Below are positions 25,724 to 34,702 of a DNA stretch of 64,000 nucleotides, piece by piece. The notes under the pieces are model-generated. The model saw only the letters and a program-made list of their open reading frames with translations, was not told the DNA's origin and did no database searches. This stretch comes from Melioribacteraceae bacterium (GTDB taxonomy: Bacteria > Bacteroidota > Ignavibacteria > Ignavibacteriales > Melioribacteraceae): positions 901,511 to 965,510 of the forward strand of contig CP129490.1 in NCBI GenBank assembly GCA_030584085.1. Reading direction: 5' to 3'. Position 1 is the first letter of the stretch, and the number at the start of each line of letters is the position of its first letter. A program made the translations under genes and the position numbers.

Positions 25724-27568
25724 ATGCGAATAAATCATCACTTATATGAATCTGCTGAAACACAAACCGGGAAATATGAATTTAACAATAGAGAGGAAAT
25801 TCCTACTGAAAACAAGTGGAAACTTGAAGATATATATGAATCCGAAGAAAAATGGGAATCAGCTTTTAATGAAATCAAATCACAGATAAACGAATATGAA
25901 AAATTCTCGGGTAAATTAAGTCAATCTTCCGAGCAATTAAAAAACTGTATCGAGTTTGATGAAAAGGTAGGAATCGAGCTTGAAAAGCTTTTTCTTTATG
26001 CAATGCTCAGCAAAGATATTGATCTTACAAATTCGAAAAATAATGCCCGTAACGAAAGAATTATGATGCTGCATTCGGAATTAACTTCTGCAAGTTCATT
26101 CATTGTTCCTGAAATTTTGGAAATGGATGAAACCAAAGTTTGGGAGTTTGTCGAAGAACAAGAATTATTGCAAGTCTATAAGTTTTACTTCGAAAATTTA
26201 TTTCGTAAAAAGGAATATACACTATCACCAAAAGAAGAACGCATTCTTGCAATGTCGCAAACCGTAACAGCAATTCCATACAACACATTCAGTATTTTTG
26301 ATAACGCGGATATTCAATTTCCCACAATCAAAAATGAAAAAGGGGAAGATGTAAAAATATCTCATGGAAAATATACGGCTTCACTTTATTCTCAAGATCG
26401 CTCGTATAGAGAAAGAGTTTATAAAAACTACTATAAACCTTTTGTGGAATATCGAAATACTTTAACAACTTTATTTAACGGAAACATTAATGCTTCCATC
26501 TTTAGTGCAAAAGCAAGAAATTATAAGTCAACTTTGGAAGCATCATTAAAGCCAAACAATATACCCGTCGAAGTCTATAACAATTTGATTAATACAGTTG
26601 ATGAAAATTTAGAGCCGATGCATAGATGGGGAAAGATCAAAAAGAGAGTTTTAAAACTAGATGAACTTCATCCGTATGATTCTTATGTTACACTTTTCCC
26701 GGGAACAGAAAAAGAATATACATACGAAGAGTCCAAAGAAATTTTAATCGAATCACTTAAACCGCTTGGTGATGATTACTTAAAAAATCTCAATAAAGCT
26801 TTTGATGAGAGATGGATAGATGTATTCGAAACAAAAGGAAAAAGAAGCGGTGCGTATTCATCCGGATCAACATTTGGCGTTCATCCGTTTGTGCTGCTTA
26901 ATTGGCAGAACCAATTGAATGATGTGTTCACATTTACGCATGAAATGGGTCACAATATGCATTCACACTATACCGGGATTTCACAACCGTTTCCGTATGC
27001 AAATTATTCAATCTTTCTTGCAGAAGTTGCATCTACAATGAATGAAGCTTTGCTATTGGATTTCTTGATTGAAAATGCATCATCACAAGAAGAAAAATTA
27101 TCATTAATTGAAAAACATCTCAATAATGTTACAACTACATTTTACAGACAAGCGCGCTTTGCCGATTTCGAAAAAACAACTCATGCATTAACCGAAGCCG
27201 GAGAAGTTTTAACACATGAAAGATTGTGCGAACTTTACGGTAAAAATTATAAAGCGCTATGGGGAAATGATATGGTGGTTGATGATGAAGAAACATATAC
27301 TTGGGCTCGTGTTCCTCATTTTTACTATAATTTTTATGTTTATCAATACGCTACGAGCTTTGCCGCTTCGCAAGTCTTAGTAAATAAAGTAAAAGAAGAA
27401 GGGGAGTCGGCAATTGGAAAATATTTAAACTTTCTTAAAGCCGGCAGTTCAAAATATCCAATCGATGTTTTGATAGATGCCGGTGTTGATATGACTTCCG
27501 AAGAACCGATTAAAGCTGTTGTTAATAAAATGAATCTATTGCTGGATGAAATGGAAAGAAATTTATAG
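25724..27568 (+). CDS. pepF: Oligoendopeptidase F (M3 family metallopeptidase)
   Basis: This protein of about 614 residues has the M3B zinc motif His406-Glu407-x-x-His410 in FTFTHEMGHNMHSHY and the third ligand region FLAEVASTMNEALLLDFL. The N-terminal ENKWKLEDIYESEEKWESAFNEI and YASYSQDRSYRERVYKNYY-like segments also fit the PepF family. It cleaves oligopeptides in the cytoplasm. ATG 25724 is preferred over a TTG 24 bases upstream because AAAGGAAAAGG sits in front of it. It follows the helicase-nuclease gene by about 60 bp. Confidence 0.92.
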   Translation: MRINHHLYESAETQTGKYEFNNREEIPTENKWKLEDIYESEEKWESAFNEIKSQINEYEKFSGKLSQSSEQLKNCIEFDEKVGIELEKLFLYAMLSKDIDLTNSKNNARNERIMMLHSELTSASSFIVPEILEMDETKVWEFVEEQELLQVYKFYFENLFRKKEYTLSPKEERILAMSQTVTAIPYNTFSIFDNADIQFPTIKNEKGEDVKISHGKYTASLYSQDRSYRERVYKNYYKPFVEYRNTLTTLFNGNINASIFSAKARNYKSTLEASLKPNNIPVEVYNNLINTVDENLEPMHRWGKIKKRVLKLDELHPYDSYVTLFPGTEKEYTYEESKEILIESLKPLGDDYLKNLNKAFDERWIDVFETKGKRSGAYSSGSTFGVHPFVLLNWQNQLNDVFTFTHEMGHNMHSHYTGISQPFPYANYSIFLAEVASTMNEALLLDFLIENASSQEEKLSLIEKHLNNVTTTFYRQARFADFEKTTHALTEAGEVLTHERLCELYGKNYKALWGNDMVVDDEETYTWARVPHFYYNFYVYQYATSFAASQVLVNKVKEEGESAIGKYLNFLKAGSSKYPIDVLIDAGVDMTSEEPIKAVVNKMNLLLDEMERNL

Positions 27569-27580
27569 AATATAAATTAT

Positions 27581-27655
27581 TGATTGGAAAGTGGATTATT
27601 ATGATCAATTATGATCTTAACAAATCATAATCATCATAACGATCAGCGTTCCATT
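27581..27655 (+). repeat. REP-like palindromic repeat, copy A
   Basis: This intergenic element has imperfect inverted arms: TTATGATCAATTATGAT (27599-27615) against ATCATAATCATCATAA (27624-27639). It ends in ATCAGCGTTCCATT. A second element with the end ATCTGCGTTCCATT and similar ATCATAA-rich arms lies at 31336-31418 in the same orientation. Confidence 0.6.
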
Positions 27656-27709
27656 GTATTTTGAAAAAAAAGTATTTAGAAAATAAATAATCCTTCAGAG
27701 GAGAACTAA

Positions 27710-28726
27710 ATGAAAGTCTATACAAAAAAAGAATTAAACGAATATGCTCTCTCACTCACTTATGATGATATTAGTCTGATTCCACACGAAATATCGGAAA
27801 TAAAAAGTAGATCCGAGGTAACAACGAGTACAAAGTTTCTTGGAAGGGAAATGAAAGTTCCGGTTGTATCTAGTCCGATGGATACGGTAACCGGTATCGA
27901 AATGGCAAAGACATTAAAAGAGATGGGCTGTATTGGTATCCTTAATCGTTTTGATTCTTCGTTGGAAACATTTTTGAATTACGATAAATCTGCTAATACA
28001 ATCGATGCAGTTTCAGTGGGATTGACAACTAAAGATGACATACTTCAAAAATTAGCCGACTTGAACGTGTTGATTTGTATTGATACCGCAAACGCAAGTA
28101 ATAAAGAAGTTTTACAAATGTGTGAATCGGTTAAGAGTAAATACAATGCTAAAGTTATTGTGGGAAATATTGCACATGGTGCAACACTGAAAGATCTTGT
28201 TAACGCGGGAGCAGATGCTGTTAGAATTGGAATTGGCGGCGGCAGCGTTTGTACAACATCTGTACAAACCGGTATTGGAATTGGACAAGTTTCAAGTTTG
28301 TTAAATGTTTATCATACGAGAGAAAGAGAGAATTTGAAAATTGAATTAATTGCCGATGGCGGAATCAAAAGTCCCGGCGATGTTGCAAAAGCAATGGCAC
28401 TCGGCGCCGATGTTGTTATGCTGGGAAGAATGTTAGCTGGAACAAAAGAAACTCCCGGTGAAGTAATTAAATACAGCGATCAACTATGGAAAAAGTATCG
28501 CGGCTCAGCATCATTCGGTGTAAAAATGAAAAGTGAATTTATTGAAGGTGAAGAAACAATGGTTCCTTATAAAGGAACGGTTAGAAATGTTATCAATACA
28601 ATTTCGGATGGATTGAAAAGTGCATTGAGTTATATGAACTGTAAAAACTTAGAAGAGTTAAAAGGTAAAGATGCTTTTGCGATACTGAGTAACAGTTCTT
28701 ATATAGAAAGACTCCCCAAAAAATAA
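27710..28726 (+). CDS. IMP dehydrogenase/GMP reductase family enzyme lacking CBS domains
   Basis: This 338-residue TIM-barrel protein has [13 protein letters not shown], the catalytic-cysteine loop [43 protein letters not shown] and [11 protein letters not shown]. It lacks the roughly 120-residue CBS pair inserted in typical IMPDH. The size fits GMP reductase, but SPMDTVT and [10 protein letters not shown] look more like IMPDH. It either oxidises IMP to XMP or reduces GMP to IMP; the sequence alone does not settle which. GAGGAG precedes the ATG and a terminator follows. Confidence 0.82.
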   Translation: MKVYTKKELNEYALSLTYDDISLIPHEISEIKSRSEVTTSTKFLGREMKVPVVSSPMDTVTGIEMAKTLKEMGCIGILNRFDSSLETFLNYDKSANTIDAVSVGLTTKDDILQKLADLNVLICIDTANASNKEVLQMCESVKSKYNAKVIVGNIAHGATLKDLVNAGADAVRIGIGGGSVCTTSVQTGIGIGQVSSLLNVYHTRERENLKIELIADGGIKSPGDVAKAMALGADVVMLGRMLAGTKETPGEVIKYSDQLWKKYRGSASFGVKMKSEFIEGEETMVPYKGTVRNVINTISDGLKSALSYMNCKNLEELKGKDAFAILSNSSYIERLPKK

Positions 28727-28739
28727 TCCTAGTTCAAAT

Positions 28740-28773
28740 AAGCCAACCCCGATTAATCGGGGTTGGGCTTTTT
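28740..28773 (+). terminator. Terminator after the IMPDH/GMPR gene
   Basis: AGCC-AACCCCGAT pairs with ATCGGGGTTGGGCT (one bulged base) around TA, followed by TTTTT. It also separates this gene from the convergent copA. Confidence 0.85.
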
Positions 28774-28788
28774 GTATCATATATACCT

Positions 28789-31017
28789 TCAAATCTTTGC
28801 CCGCTTTAACCTAAGCGAATTAGTAACAACCGAAACTGAACTTAATGACATTGCGAGCGCGGCAATCATTGGATTTAATAATCCCAAAGCGGCAAGTGGT
28901 ATTCCCAATGTGTTGTAAATAAACGCCCAGAATAAATTTTGCTTAACAGTTCTAATTGTTTTGTGAGATAAATTAATTGCATGAAGGACATCATTTAAAT
29001 CACCTTTAACCAAAGTAACATCGCTTGTTTCAATTGCAATATCGGTTCCCGTTCCGATTGCTATTCCAACATCAGCCTGAGCGAGGGCAGGTGCATCGTT
29101 TATTCCGTCACCAACCATCGCGATTCTACTTCCGTTCGCTTGCAGTTCTTTTACTTTACCAGATTTGTCTTCAGGTAAAACATTTGCAAAGTAATCATCG
29201 ATCCCAATTTTAGCTGCCAGAGATTTTGCAACCAACTCATTATCGCCGGTCATCATTATAACTTTCAAACCTTTTCTCTTCAATTTCTCAATTGCCGATT
29301 TTGAACTTTCTTTTACCGGGTCTTCTATTGTGAGCAATCCGATAAGCTTATTATTTTCAGCAGTAAAAATTACTGTCTTTCCTTCGTTCGAGTAATCGTT
29401 ATACTTCGTTTCAACTTGTAAAAGTTCTACAGAATTTTCTTCCATCAATTTTTTATTACCGATTAGATATTGCTTTCCGTTTAATTCTGCGGATAAGCCA
29501 AATCCACTTTTTGAATTAAAGTTATCCGGTTCATCAAATTCCATTTCATATTCTTTAGCTTTTTCAACAATAGCTTTTGAAAGCGGGTGTTCGGATTTGT
29601 TTTCTATAGAACCGATAATTTTTAACAATTCCTTCTCTTCGTAATCTATCGGAATTATATAACTAACCTTTGGCTTACCTTCCGTTATTGTTCCGGTTTT
29701 ATCAATCACAACAGTTTTTATTTCTCGCATCAATTCTAAAATTTCACCGTTCTTGATTAGTATCCCTTTATTTGCGCCCAAGCCTGTTCCAACCATGATT
29801 GCTGTTGGTGTAGCTAACCCCAAAGCACAAGGACAAGCAATAATTAAGACAGCAACAAAATTTATTAACGCTCTATCGAACTGAAGCGAATCCGGGAAAA
29901 TAAGCCAAGCCAGAAATGTTATAATCGCCACAAGAATCACGACCGGTACAAAAACGGATGCGATTTTATCTGCCAATTTTTGAATAGGTGCTTTTGAACC
30001 TTGAGCTTCTTCAACCATTTTGATGATTTTACCGAGTACGGAATTATCTCCAAGTTTTTCAACTTTAAAATTGAATGTACCACTCGTGTTGAATGTACCG
30101 CCGATAACTTTTGAACCGATCGATTTTTCAACAGGCATACTTTCGCCGGTTATCATTGATTCATCGACATTAGAACTACCCGAAATTATTTCACCATCAG
30201 TTGGAATATTTTCACCGGGTTTAACAATTACAATGTCACCAATCCTTAAATCGGAGTAAGAAACAATTTCTTCTTTTCCGTTTCTTTTAACTAACGCTTT
30301 ATCGGGACGAAGTTTCAATAATTTTTTAACAGCGGAATTCGTTTTCTTTTTTGCTCTGTCTTCAAGCCATCTTCCTAGTAATATGAGAGTGATGATAACC
30401 GCGGCAGTTTCAAAATAAACATGTGGTATGTGAGAATCTCCAAAAAGTAATCCCGGAAATAAAGTCGCAATTGTGCTATATAAAAATGCGGCACCTGTTC
30501 CTATTGCGACAAGAGAATTCATTTCCGCCGAAAAATGTTTGAGATTATTCCAAAAGATTACAAAGAATCTTTTTCCCGGGATAAACATAATTGGTGTGGT
30601 TAGCAGCAAGAGTATTTTATTTGTTGATTCATGACTAATTGTCCAAATCTCTCTGAAGAATTCAAAATCATAAAGCATACTTATTAGAAATATCGGAATA
30701 GTAAAAATCAACGAAACGAAGAAATCTTTTTTTACTCCGGAATAACTTTCTTCATCATGTTGATGACCGGCAGCATTAGTCTCAGCATGTTTGCTATGAT
30801 CTTCATTTGGCAATTCCAGTTCATAACCATATTCTTTAACTTTGTTGGCAATTTCATGCAAATCAATATTATCATGCTCAGATTCAAATGATAATTTTTC
30901 ATTAGCAAAATTGACTGCGACATTTTGAAGGTGGTCAAATTTTCCGACAACTTTTTCCACTCGTGCAACGCAACTTGCACAAGTCATTCCTTTTACCGGG
31001 ATTGTATACTTTTCCAT
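28789..31017 (-). CDS. copA: Copper-exporting P1B-type ATPase
   Basis: This 742-residue P-type ATPase has one N-terminal heavy-metal domain with GMTCASC (Cys13, Cys16), a His-rich linker ([17 protein letters not shown]), and a membrane part with the [12 protein letters not shown] motif of copper pumps. Phosphorylation site [11 protein letters not shown], nucleotide-domain SEHPL and hinge [21 protein letters not shown] are present, and the tail has the [23 protein letters not shown] helix expected of Cu(I) ATPases. It exports Cu(I) from the cytoplasm. It starts 1 bp after the copZ-like gene and belongs to the copper operon. Confidence 0.95.
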   Translation of the reverse strand: MEKYTIPVKGMTCASCVARVEKVVGKFDHLQNVAVNFANEKLSFESEHDNIDLHEIANKVKEYGYELELPNEDHSKHAETNAAGHQHDEESYSGVKKDFFVSLIFTIPIFLISMLYDFEFFREIWTISHESTNKILLLLTTPIMFIPGKRFFVIFWNNLKHFSAEMNSLVAIGTGAAFLYSTIATLFPGLLFGDSHIPHVYFETAAVIITLILLGRWLEDRAKKKTNSAVKKLLKLRPDKALVKRNGKEEIVSYSDLRIGDIVIVKPGENIPTDGEIISGSSNVDESMITGESMPVEKSIGSKVIGGTFNTSGTFNFKVEKLGDNSVLGKIIKMVEEAQGSKAPIQKLADKIASVFVPVVILVAIITFLAWLIFPDSLQFDRALINFVAVLIIACPCALGLATPTAIMVGTGLGANKGILIKNGEILELMREIKTVVIDKTGTITEGKPKVSYIIPIDYEEKELLKIIGSIENKSEHPLSKAIVEKAKEYEMEFDEPDNFNSKSGFGLSAELNGKQYLIGNKKLMEENSVELLQVETKYNDYSNEGKTVIFTAENNKLIGLLTIEDPVKESSKSAIEKLKRKGLKVIMMTGDNELVAKSLAAKIGIDDYFANVLPEDKSGKVKELQANGSRIAMVGDGINDAPALAQADVGIAIGTGTDIAIETSDVTLVKGDLNDVLHAINLSHKTIRTVKQNLFWAFIYNTLGIPLAALGLLNPMIAALAMSLSSVSVVTNSLRLKRAKI

Positions 31018-31018
31018 T

Positions 31019-31216
31019 TTAATTCACCACTTTATAACCTGCTTCTTCAATCGCGGCTTTAATTTGTTCGTCATTTACTTTAGTCTCGTCAAAGTCAACA
31101 CTCACTCTACCTATATCAACCTGATGAGAATTAATTTCCAATTTATTTAGTTCTAAAACTACAGAATGAACGCAATGTTGGCAGGACATTCCTTCTACTT
31201 TATATTCTTTTTTCAT
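31019..31216 (-). CDS. copZ: CopZ-like heavy-metal-associated (HMA) chaperone
   Basis: This 65-residue single HMA domain has the metal-binding GMSCQHC loop near its start and a complete beta-alpha-beta-beta-alpha-beta pattern ending in EEAGYKVV. It should carry Cu(I) to CopA, whose gene follows after 1 bp. AAAGGAG precedes the ATG. Zinc or other soft metals cannot be excluded from sequence alone. Confidence 0.9.
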   Translation of the reverse strand: MKKEYKVEGMSCQHCVHSVVLELNKLEINSHQVDIGRVSVDFDETKVNDEQIKAAIEEAGYKVVN

Positions 31217-31335
31217 TTGTGATTCTCCTTTTGATTTAAGTTACGATACAAATATAGGAATGCAGAATAGGGGAAGCGTTACATAATTTTGGAAAAGATT
31301 TACAAAATTTGGACTTTATTTCACAACACCAATAA

Positions 31336-31418
31336 AACGCTGATCTGTATGATTGTTATGATGTCCGCTAATTAAAATCATAAAGAATCTTAATTATCAT
31401 AAGAATCTGCGTTCCATT
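31336..31418 (+). repeat. REP-like palindromic repeat, copy B
   Basis: The element opens with AACGCTGATC and closes with GAATCTGCGTT, which are imperfect inverted ends. ATGATTGTTATGAT and ATTATCATAAG lie inside them. The tail GCGTTCCATT is shared with copy A at 27581-27655. It sits between the AraC-type regulator gene and copZ. Confidence 0.6.
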
Positions 31419-31427
31419 ATTATTGAT

Positions 31428-31988
31428 CTAAATTTGATCTAGCGGTTTTCTTTTTTGAGAAGTGTTCTCTTTAAACTCGGTGGCTGTTAATCCGGTATAT
31501 TTTTTAAATTGGTTTGAAAGATGATTGACGCTTTTATAACCGAGCTTATATGCAATTTCACTTAAAGTCATTTCTCCGTAACGTAAATATTCCTTGACCT
31601 TTTCAATCTTTTGAAGGATCACGAAATGTTCTATCGTCATTTGTTCTATTGAAGAAAATATTTTACTTAACTGCGAGTAATCTTTTTGTAATTCGTTTTC
31701 AATCACTTTTGAAAACAAAATTTCGTCTTCACCTTCGGAATGATGAATTTTTGAGATAATTATATTCTTTATCTGCTCAATAATTCTTTTTTTTGAGTCT
31801 TCGATTAATTCAAAACCATTTTCTTTAAGAACTTTTTTAATTTTCTCGAACTCGGAACTCGTTGGCTCTCTCTTTAATTCAACTTCTCCCAATTCAATAT
31901 GAATAACATCATGACCAAGTTTATGTAGTTCATCACTAACAACTTTAATGCATCTGTTGCAGACCATATTCTTGATATTAATTTTCAT
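31428..31988 (-). CDS. HMA-like domain fused to AraC-type DNA-binding domain (copper regulator candidate)
   Basis: This 186-residue protein has an N-terminal ferredoxin-like heavy-metal domain (about 1-65) with a CxxC in NMVCNRCIKV. Residues 70-125 form a helical linker. A C-terminal AraC/XylS helix-turn-helix pair follows, with KVKEYLRYGEMTLSEIAYKLGYKSVNHLSNQFKKYTG. It is transcribed towards copZ and copA, about 210 bp upstream of copZ. The natural inference is direct sensing of copper by the CxxC domain and control of the exporter. The start lies 10 bp after a small membrane-protein gene. Confidence 0.82.
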   Translation of the reverse strand: MKINIKNMVCNRCIKVVSDELHKLGHDVIHIELGEVELKREPTSSEFEKIKKVLKENGFELIEDSKKRIIEQIKNIIISKIHHSEGEDEILFSKVIENELQKDYSQLSKIFSSIEQMTIEHFVILQKIEKVKEYLRYGEMTLSEIAYKLGYKSVNHLSNQFKKYTGLTATEFKENTSQKRKPLDQI

Positions 31989-31998
31989 ACACTTGGTG

Positions 31999-32505
31999 TT
32001 AATCTTCGGTTTTTAAGGGGTGAAGATCGTCATCCGCAGAATCGGTATATCTTTTTAACGGATCATCATCGATACTTTTAAGATTTTTTTTCTTTCTGGT
32101 TTCTTCGGATACGTTTTTCTTTTTATCTACTGATTTAACATTTTTTGCGATTTGAGATTTATCATTTGCGTTAAGATCTCTTACTCTTTCGATTCTTTCG
32201 GTTGGTCTTTGCTTAATTTCCTTTTTCGGTTCCTCTTTACGAGGTGTTTTTGGTTTGCGAAAATCCTGAGATGATTGTTTTTCTTTTGAAGATGGCTTAA
32301 TGTTTTTCGTTCTATGATGAGGTTTTAATTCGTCCTCAACTTTTTTCTTATCTTTAAATATGGGAGTATAACTTGGAGTCTCTTCGGATTTGAATACCTC
32401 TTTACCTTTCTTGAATTTAAAGCTCACATATGAAATCGCAATTGTTATAACGAATAACCCGGCTGCAATTAGCAAACTATTGTAAATAATTGGGAGAAGT
32501 TCCAT
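31999..32505 (-). CDS. Single-pass membrane protein with long charged tail (hypothetical)
   Basis: This 168-residue protein has an N-terminal transmembrane helix (PIIYNSLLIAAGLFVITIAISYVSF, about 5-29). A highly charged, Lys/Glu/Asp-rich, low-complexity cytoplasmic tail follows (e.g. KKKVEDELKPHHRTKNIK), with no recognisable domain. Its first 30 residues match the neighbouring gene product at 32586-33155 in pattern (xxPIIYxSLxI...ISYxxxK), so the two are probably paralogues. Located 10 bp before the AraC-type gene. Function unknown. Confidence 0.6.
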   Translation of the reverse strand: MELLPIIYNSLLIAAGLFVITIAISYVSFKFKKGKEVFKSEETPSYTPIFKDKKKVEDELKPHHRTKNIKPSSKEKQSSQDFRKPKTPRKEEPKKEIKQRPTERIERVRDLNANDKSQIAKNVKSVDKKKNVSEETRKKKNLKSIDDDPLKRYTDSADDDLHPLKTED

Positions 32506-32585
32506 AAGAGATATACAATGTTAATGTAAATGTATTATCTACAATTATATAAACTAATATCTCCTTTTGCAACAATAGAGTTTAA

Positions 32586-33155
32586 TTAGTGATAATATCT
32601 TGAAGGCTTGTAAAGATGCTCGTCATCATCATCCGAATAGTAATGAATAGCTTTAAAATTCTCGTAATATTTTGGTAAAGCTATTGAACCTGATCCGCTG
32701 ACTGAAAACTTTTCCTTATTGGATTCTTCCGGACTTATTTTGTTCAGAATTTCTAATCGACTTTTGAATGAACCGGAATGTGTTCTTTGGTTATAGTCTG
32801 TCATTCGATGAGAATCATTGTTCCAATTATCTTCTCTTTCTCTTGAACCGTTATTATATGATGAGCTAATCGATGTTACAATAGTAGTTCTTGGTTGTAC
32901 CGGTACAACTTCTGGTTTTCTTAACTCCGGTTTTTTTATAGCACTTACAACCCGAATCGGTTGTGGAGGATAAGAAACACTATTATTTACAATTCGATTA
33001 TGTGAAAGATGGATAGAATTATCAGTTCTTCTATTTTGAACCGAATTAGAATTCCTATTGCGAATTTTATAAGCTATGTAAGAAATACTAACTACAATGA
33101 ACATTAAAATTGCAAAAAGAATTAAGCTTGTATATATAATTGGTACGAATGACAT
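32586..33155 (-). CDS. Single-pass membrane protein, paralogue of its neighbour (hypothetical)
   Basis: This 189-residue protein has an N-terminal transmembrane helix (VPIIYTSLILFAILMFIVVSISYIAYKI). A tail follows that is rich in Asn, Arg, Ser and Pro and likely disordered, ending in HYYSDDDDEHLYKPSRYYH. The helix resembles that of the protein encoded at 31999-32505, while the tails are unrelated. GAAAGGAA precedes the ATG. Function unknown. Confidence 0.6.
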   Translation of the reverse strand: MSFVPIIYTSLILFAILMFIVVSISYIAYKIRNRNSNSVQNRRTDNSIHLSHNRIVNNSVSYPPQPIRVVSAIKKPELRKPEVVPVQPRTTIVTSISSSYNNGSREREDNWNNDSHRMTDYNQRTHSGSFKSRLEILNKISPEESNKEKFSVSGSGSIALPKYYENFKAIHYYSDDDDEHLYKPSRYYH

Positions 33156-33414
33156 TTTATTCCTTTCTTCTCTCTTTCACTACTAATACAACACTCATAC
33201 CAGAAATTTTGTGGCTTTTTGATCAATTATTCAAGTTTCTTTATTATAGAAATGAGACTGTGTATCGTTATGAGATAGGCTGTCGTTTGATGTAGAATCC
33301 AAGTAAGTTATTATAATTAAATAAATTATAGAGATTCTTTGTTTGATTTTATTCGAGTTTTTGATATTTTTCCAAGCTCTGATAAAAAAGATTTGGCAAA
33401 AATTTGGGGTTATC

Positions 33415-33711
33415 ATGACAAAAGCCGACATTGTGGAAAAAGTTGCCTCCGGAACTGGATTAACAAAACTTGAAACCGAAGCAATTATTGAAGGTTTTCT
33501 TAATACTGTAATTCATTCTTTAAGAGAAGGAAAAGGAATTGAAATTCGGGGATTCGGAAGTTATAAAGTTAAAAAGAAAAATTCTCGATATGCTCGGAAT
33601 CCGAGAACAGGTGAAAAGGTATTTGTAGAAGAACACTTTGTTCCGGTTTTTAAATTCTCGAAAGATTTTAAAACTGCTGTTGATAAAGGAATGAAAGAAA
33701 AAGAAAAATAA
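33415..33711 (+). CDS. HU/IHF-family DNA-binding protein
   Basis: This 98-residue protein has the HU fold: MTKADIVEKVASGTGLTKLETEAIIEGFLNTVIHSL for the dimerising helices. GKGIEIRGFGSYKVKKKNSRYARNPRTGEKVFVEEHFVPVFKFSKDFK forms the DNA-clasping arms, with the conserved RNPRTG tip. It bends and packs DNA. ATG 33415 is chosen because it begins the conserved domain and has GGGG just upstream; an upstream extension is hydrophobic and unlike HU. It is followed after 8 bp by a zinc-ribbon protein gene. Confidence 0.93.
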   Translation: MTKADIVEKVASGTGLTKLETEAIIEGFLNTVIHSLREGKGIEIRGFGSYKVKKKNSRYARNPRTGEKVFVEEHFVPVFKFSKDFKTAVDKGMKEKEK

Positions 33712-33719
33712 TTTGTGAT

Positions 33720-34490
33720 ATGAGTATTAACCAAGAAAATAAAAAATTTATTAGATGTGAAATTTGCGGAACTGAAAATAAAAGCGATTCGGTTTACTGC
33801 AATGAATGTGGTGCGCAGATTAATGAAATAAAAAAAGAAGAAGTTGCATCGACTCCCAAAGAAATTAAAACCGAAAAAAAGAAAGATAAAGCGCCAGTTA
33901 ATAAAAAGAATACCAAGAAAATTGATCCGATTAAATTAACGTATCTTACGGTTACATTGATTGTTATTGGTGGTGCAATTCTTTATTCATCCGGTATTTT
34001 TGACGACCCGGTTTCAACCACAGTTCAGCATAATCATGAGCAACCCGTAGATGATTTTCATCGTGGGGTTGATATGAGTAAACTACAAGAAATCAACAAT
34101 TTACGCGAAAGTGTGACAAACAATCCAGCCGATCACCAATCAATGTTGCATCTTGCTCATTTATTAAACGATTCCGGATTTAAGGAAGAAGCAATTAAAT
34201 GGTACCGGCAATACTTGAAAGATCACGGTGACGAAGCTGATGTTTGGGTTGATATGGGTGTCTGCTATTTTGATCTAAACGATTTTGAAAATGCAGTTTC
34301 ATCTATGCGTAAGGGAATTGAACTTGAACCTAATCATCAAATTGCACATTTCAATTTAGGTATTGTTACTTATACAAAAGGTAATATCAATGAAGCAGTT
34401 CAATGGTGGAACAAAGCTATTGAAATAAACCCGACTTCTGACATTGCAAATAGAGCAAAAGAATTAATTAAAAATAACACGAATATGTAG
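33720..34490 (+). CDS. Zinc-ribbon, membrane-anchored TPR protein
   Basis: This 256-residue protein has an N-terminal zinc ribbon with Cys13, Cys16, Cys27 and Cys30 (CEICG...CNECG), a Lys-rich linker, and one transmembrane helix (about 77-97, LTYLTVTLIVIGGAILYSSGIF). C-terminal tetratricopeptide repeats follow from about 120 (MLHLAHLLNDSGFKEEAIKWYRQYL, VWVDMGVCYFDLNDFENAVSSMRKGIEL, AHFNLGIVTYTKGNINEAVQWWNKAIEI). It is likely a scaffold with the TPRs outside the membrane. It lies 8 bp after the HU gene. Confidence 0.8.
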   Translation: MSINQENKKFIRCEICGTENKSDSVYCNECGAQINEIKKEEVASTPKEIKTEKKKDKAPVNKKNTKKIDPIKLTYLTVTLIVIGGAILYSSGIFDDPVSTTVQHNHEQPVDDFHRGVDMSKLQEINNLRESVTNNPADHQSMLHLAHLLNDSGFKEEAIKWYRQYLKDHGDEADVWVDMGVCYFDLNDFENAVSSMRKGIELEPNHQIAHFNLGIVTYTKGNINEAVQWWNKAIEINPTSDIANRAKELIKNNTNM

Positions 34491-34503
34491 AAGGAGTTTC
34501 CAG

Positions 34504-34596
34504 ATGCCGAGCGGAAAAAAAAGAAAACGCCATAAAATGGCAACACACAAACGCAAAAAAAGACTCAGAAAAAACCGACACAAAAAGAAAAAATAG
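34504..34596 (+). CDS. AURKAIP1/COX24-type small basic ribosome-associated protein
   Basis: This 30-residue gene encodes MPSGKKRKRHKMATHKRKKR plus a further KLRKNRHKKKK-type tail, more than half Lys/Arg/His. This is the pattern of the AURKAIP1/COX24 (mS38-like) family, short forms of which are annotated in many Bacteroidota. In mitochondria the homologue is a small-subunit ribosomal protein, so a ribosomal role is inferred. AAGGAG lies 8 bases before the ATG. It follows the TPR gene by 13 bp and precedes tRNA-Thr. Confidence 0.85.
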   Translation: MPSGKKRKRHKMATHKRKKRLRKNRHKKKK

Positions 34597-34617
34597 TTGT
34601 TTTATAATTCTTTAGAA

Positions 34618-34690
34618 GCCGACTTAGCTCAGTTGGTAGAGCAATTCATTCGTAATGAATAGGTCGCCGGTTCGACTCCGGCAGTCGGCT
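34618..34690 (+). tRNA. tRNA-Thr (anticodon CGT), host of an integrated island
   Basis: Acceptor GCCGACT (34618-34624) pairs with AGTCGGC (34683-34689). The D-arm is GCTCAGTTGGTAGAGC, the anticodon stem ATTCA/TGAAT holds loop TTCGTAA (CGT, codon ACG), and the T-arm is GCCGGTTCGACTCCGGC. Discriminator T; CCA not encoded. The part from 34640 onward is duplicated at 37122. Confidence 0.95.
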
Positions 34691-34699
34691 CGAGGGAAT
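34640..34699 (+). repeat. Left attachment site (60-bp direct repeat, copy 1)
   Basis: This 60-base stretch runs from the anticodon arm of tRNA-Thr to 9 bp past its end. It is identical base for base to 37122-37181; flanking bases differ on both sides (G against T before, A against T after). A 3'-tRNA duplication of this kind is the classical product of site-specific integration into a tRNA gene. Confidence 0.92.
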
Positions 34700-34702
34700 A
34701 GC

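Noticed and set aside
27581-27655. Retron msr/msd or CRISPR repeat
   Set aside because: The element is palindromic, but no reverse transcriptase gene or regularly spaced direct repeats are nearby; a REP-type element fits better.
33231-33431. 66-codon minus-strand frame overlapping the HU start
   Set aside because: Antisense to the HU 5' region with no motif or ribosome binding site.
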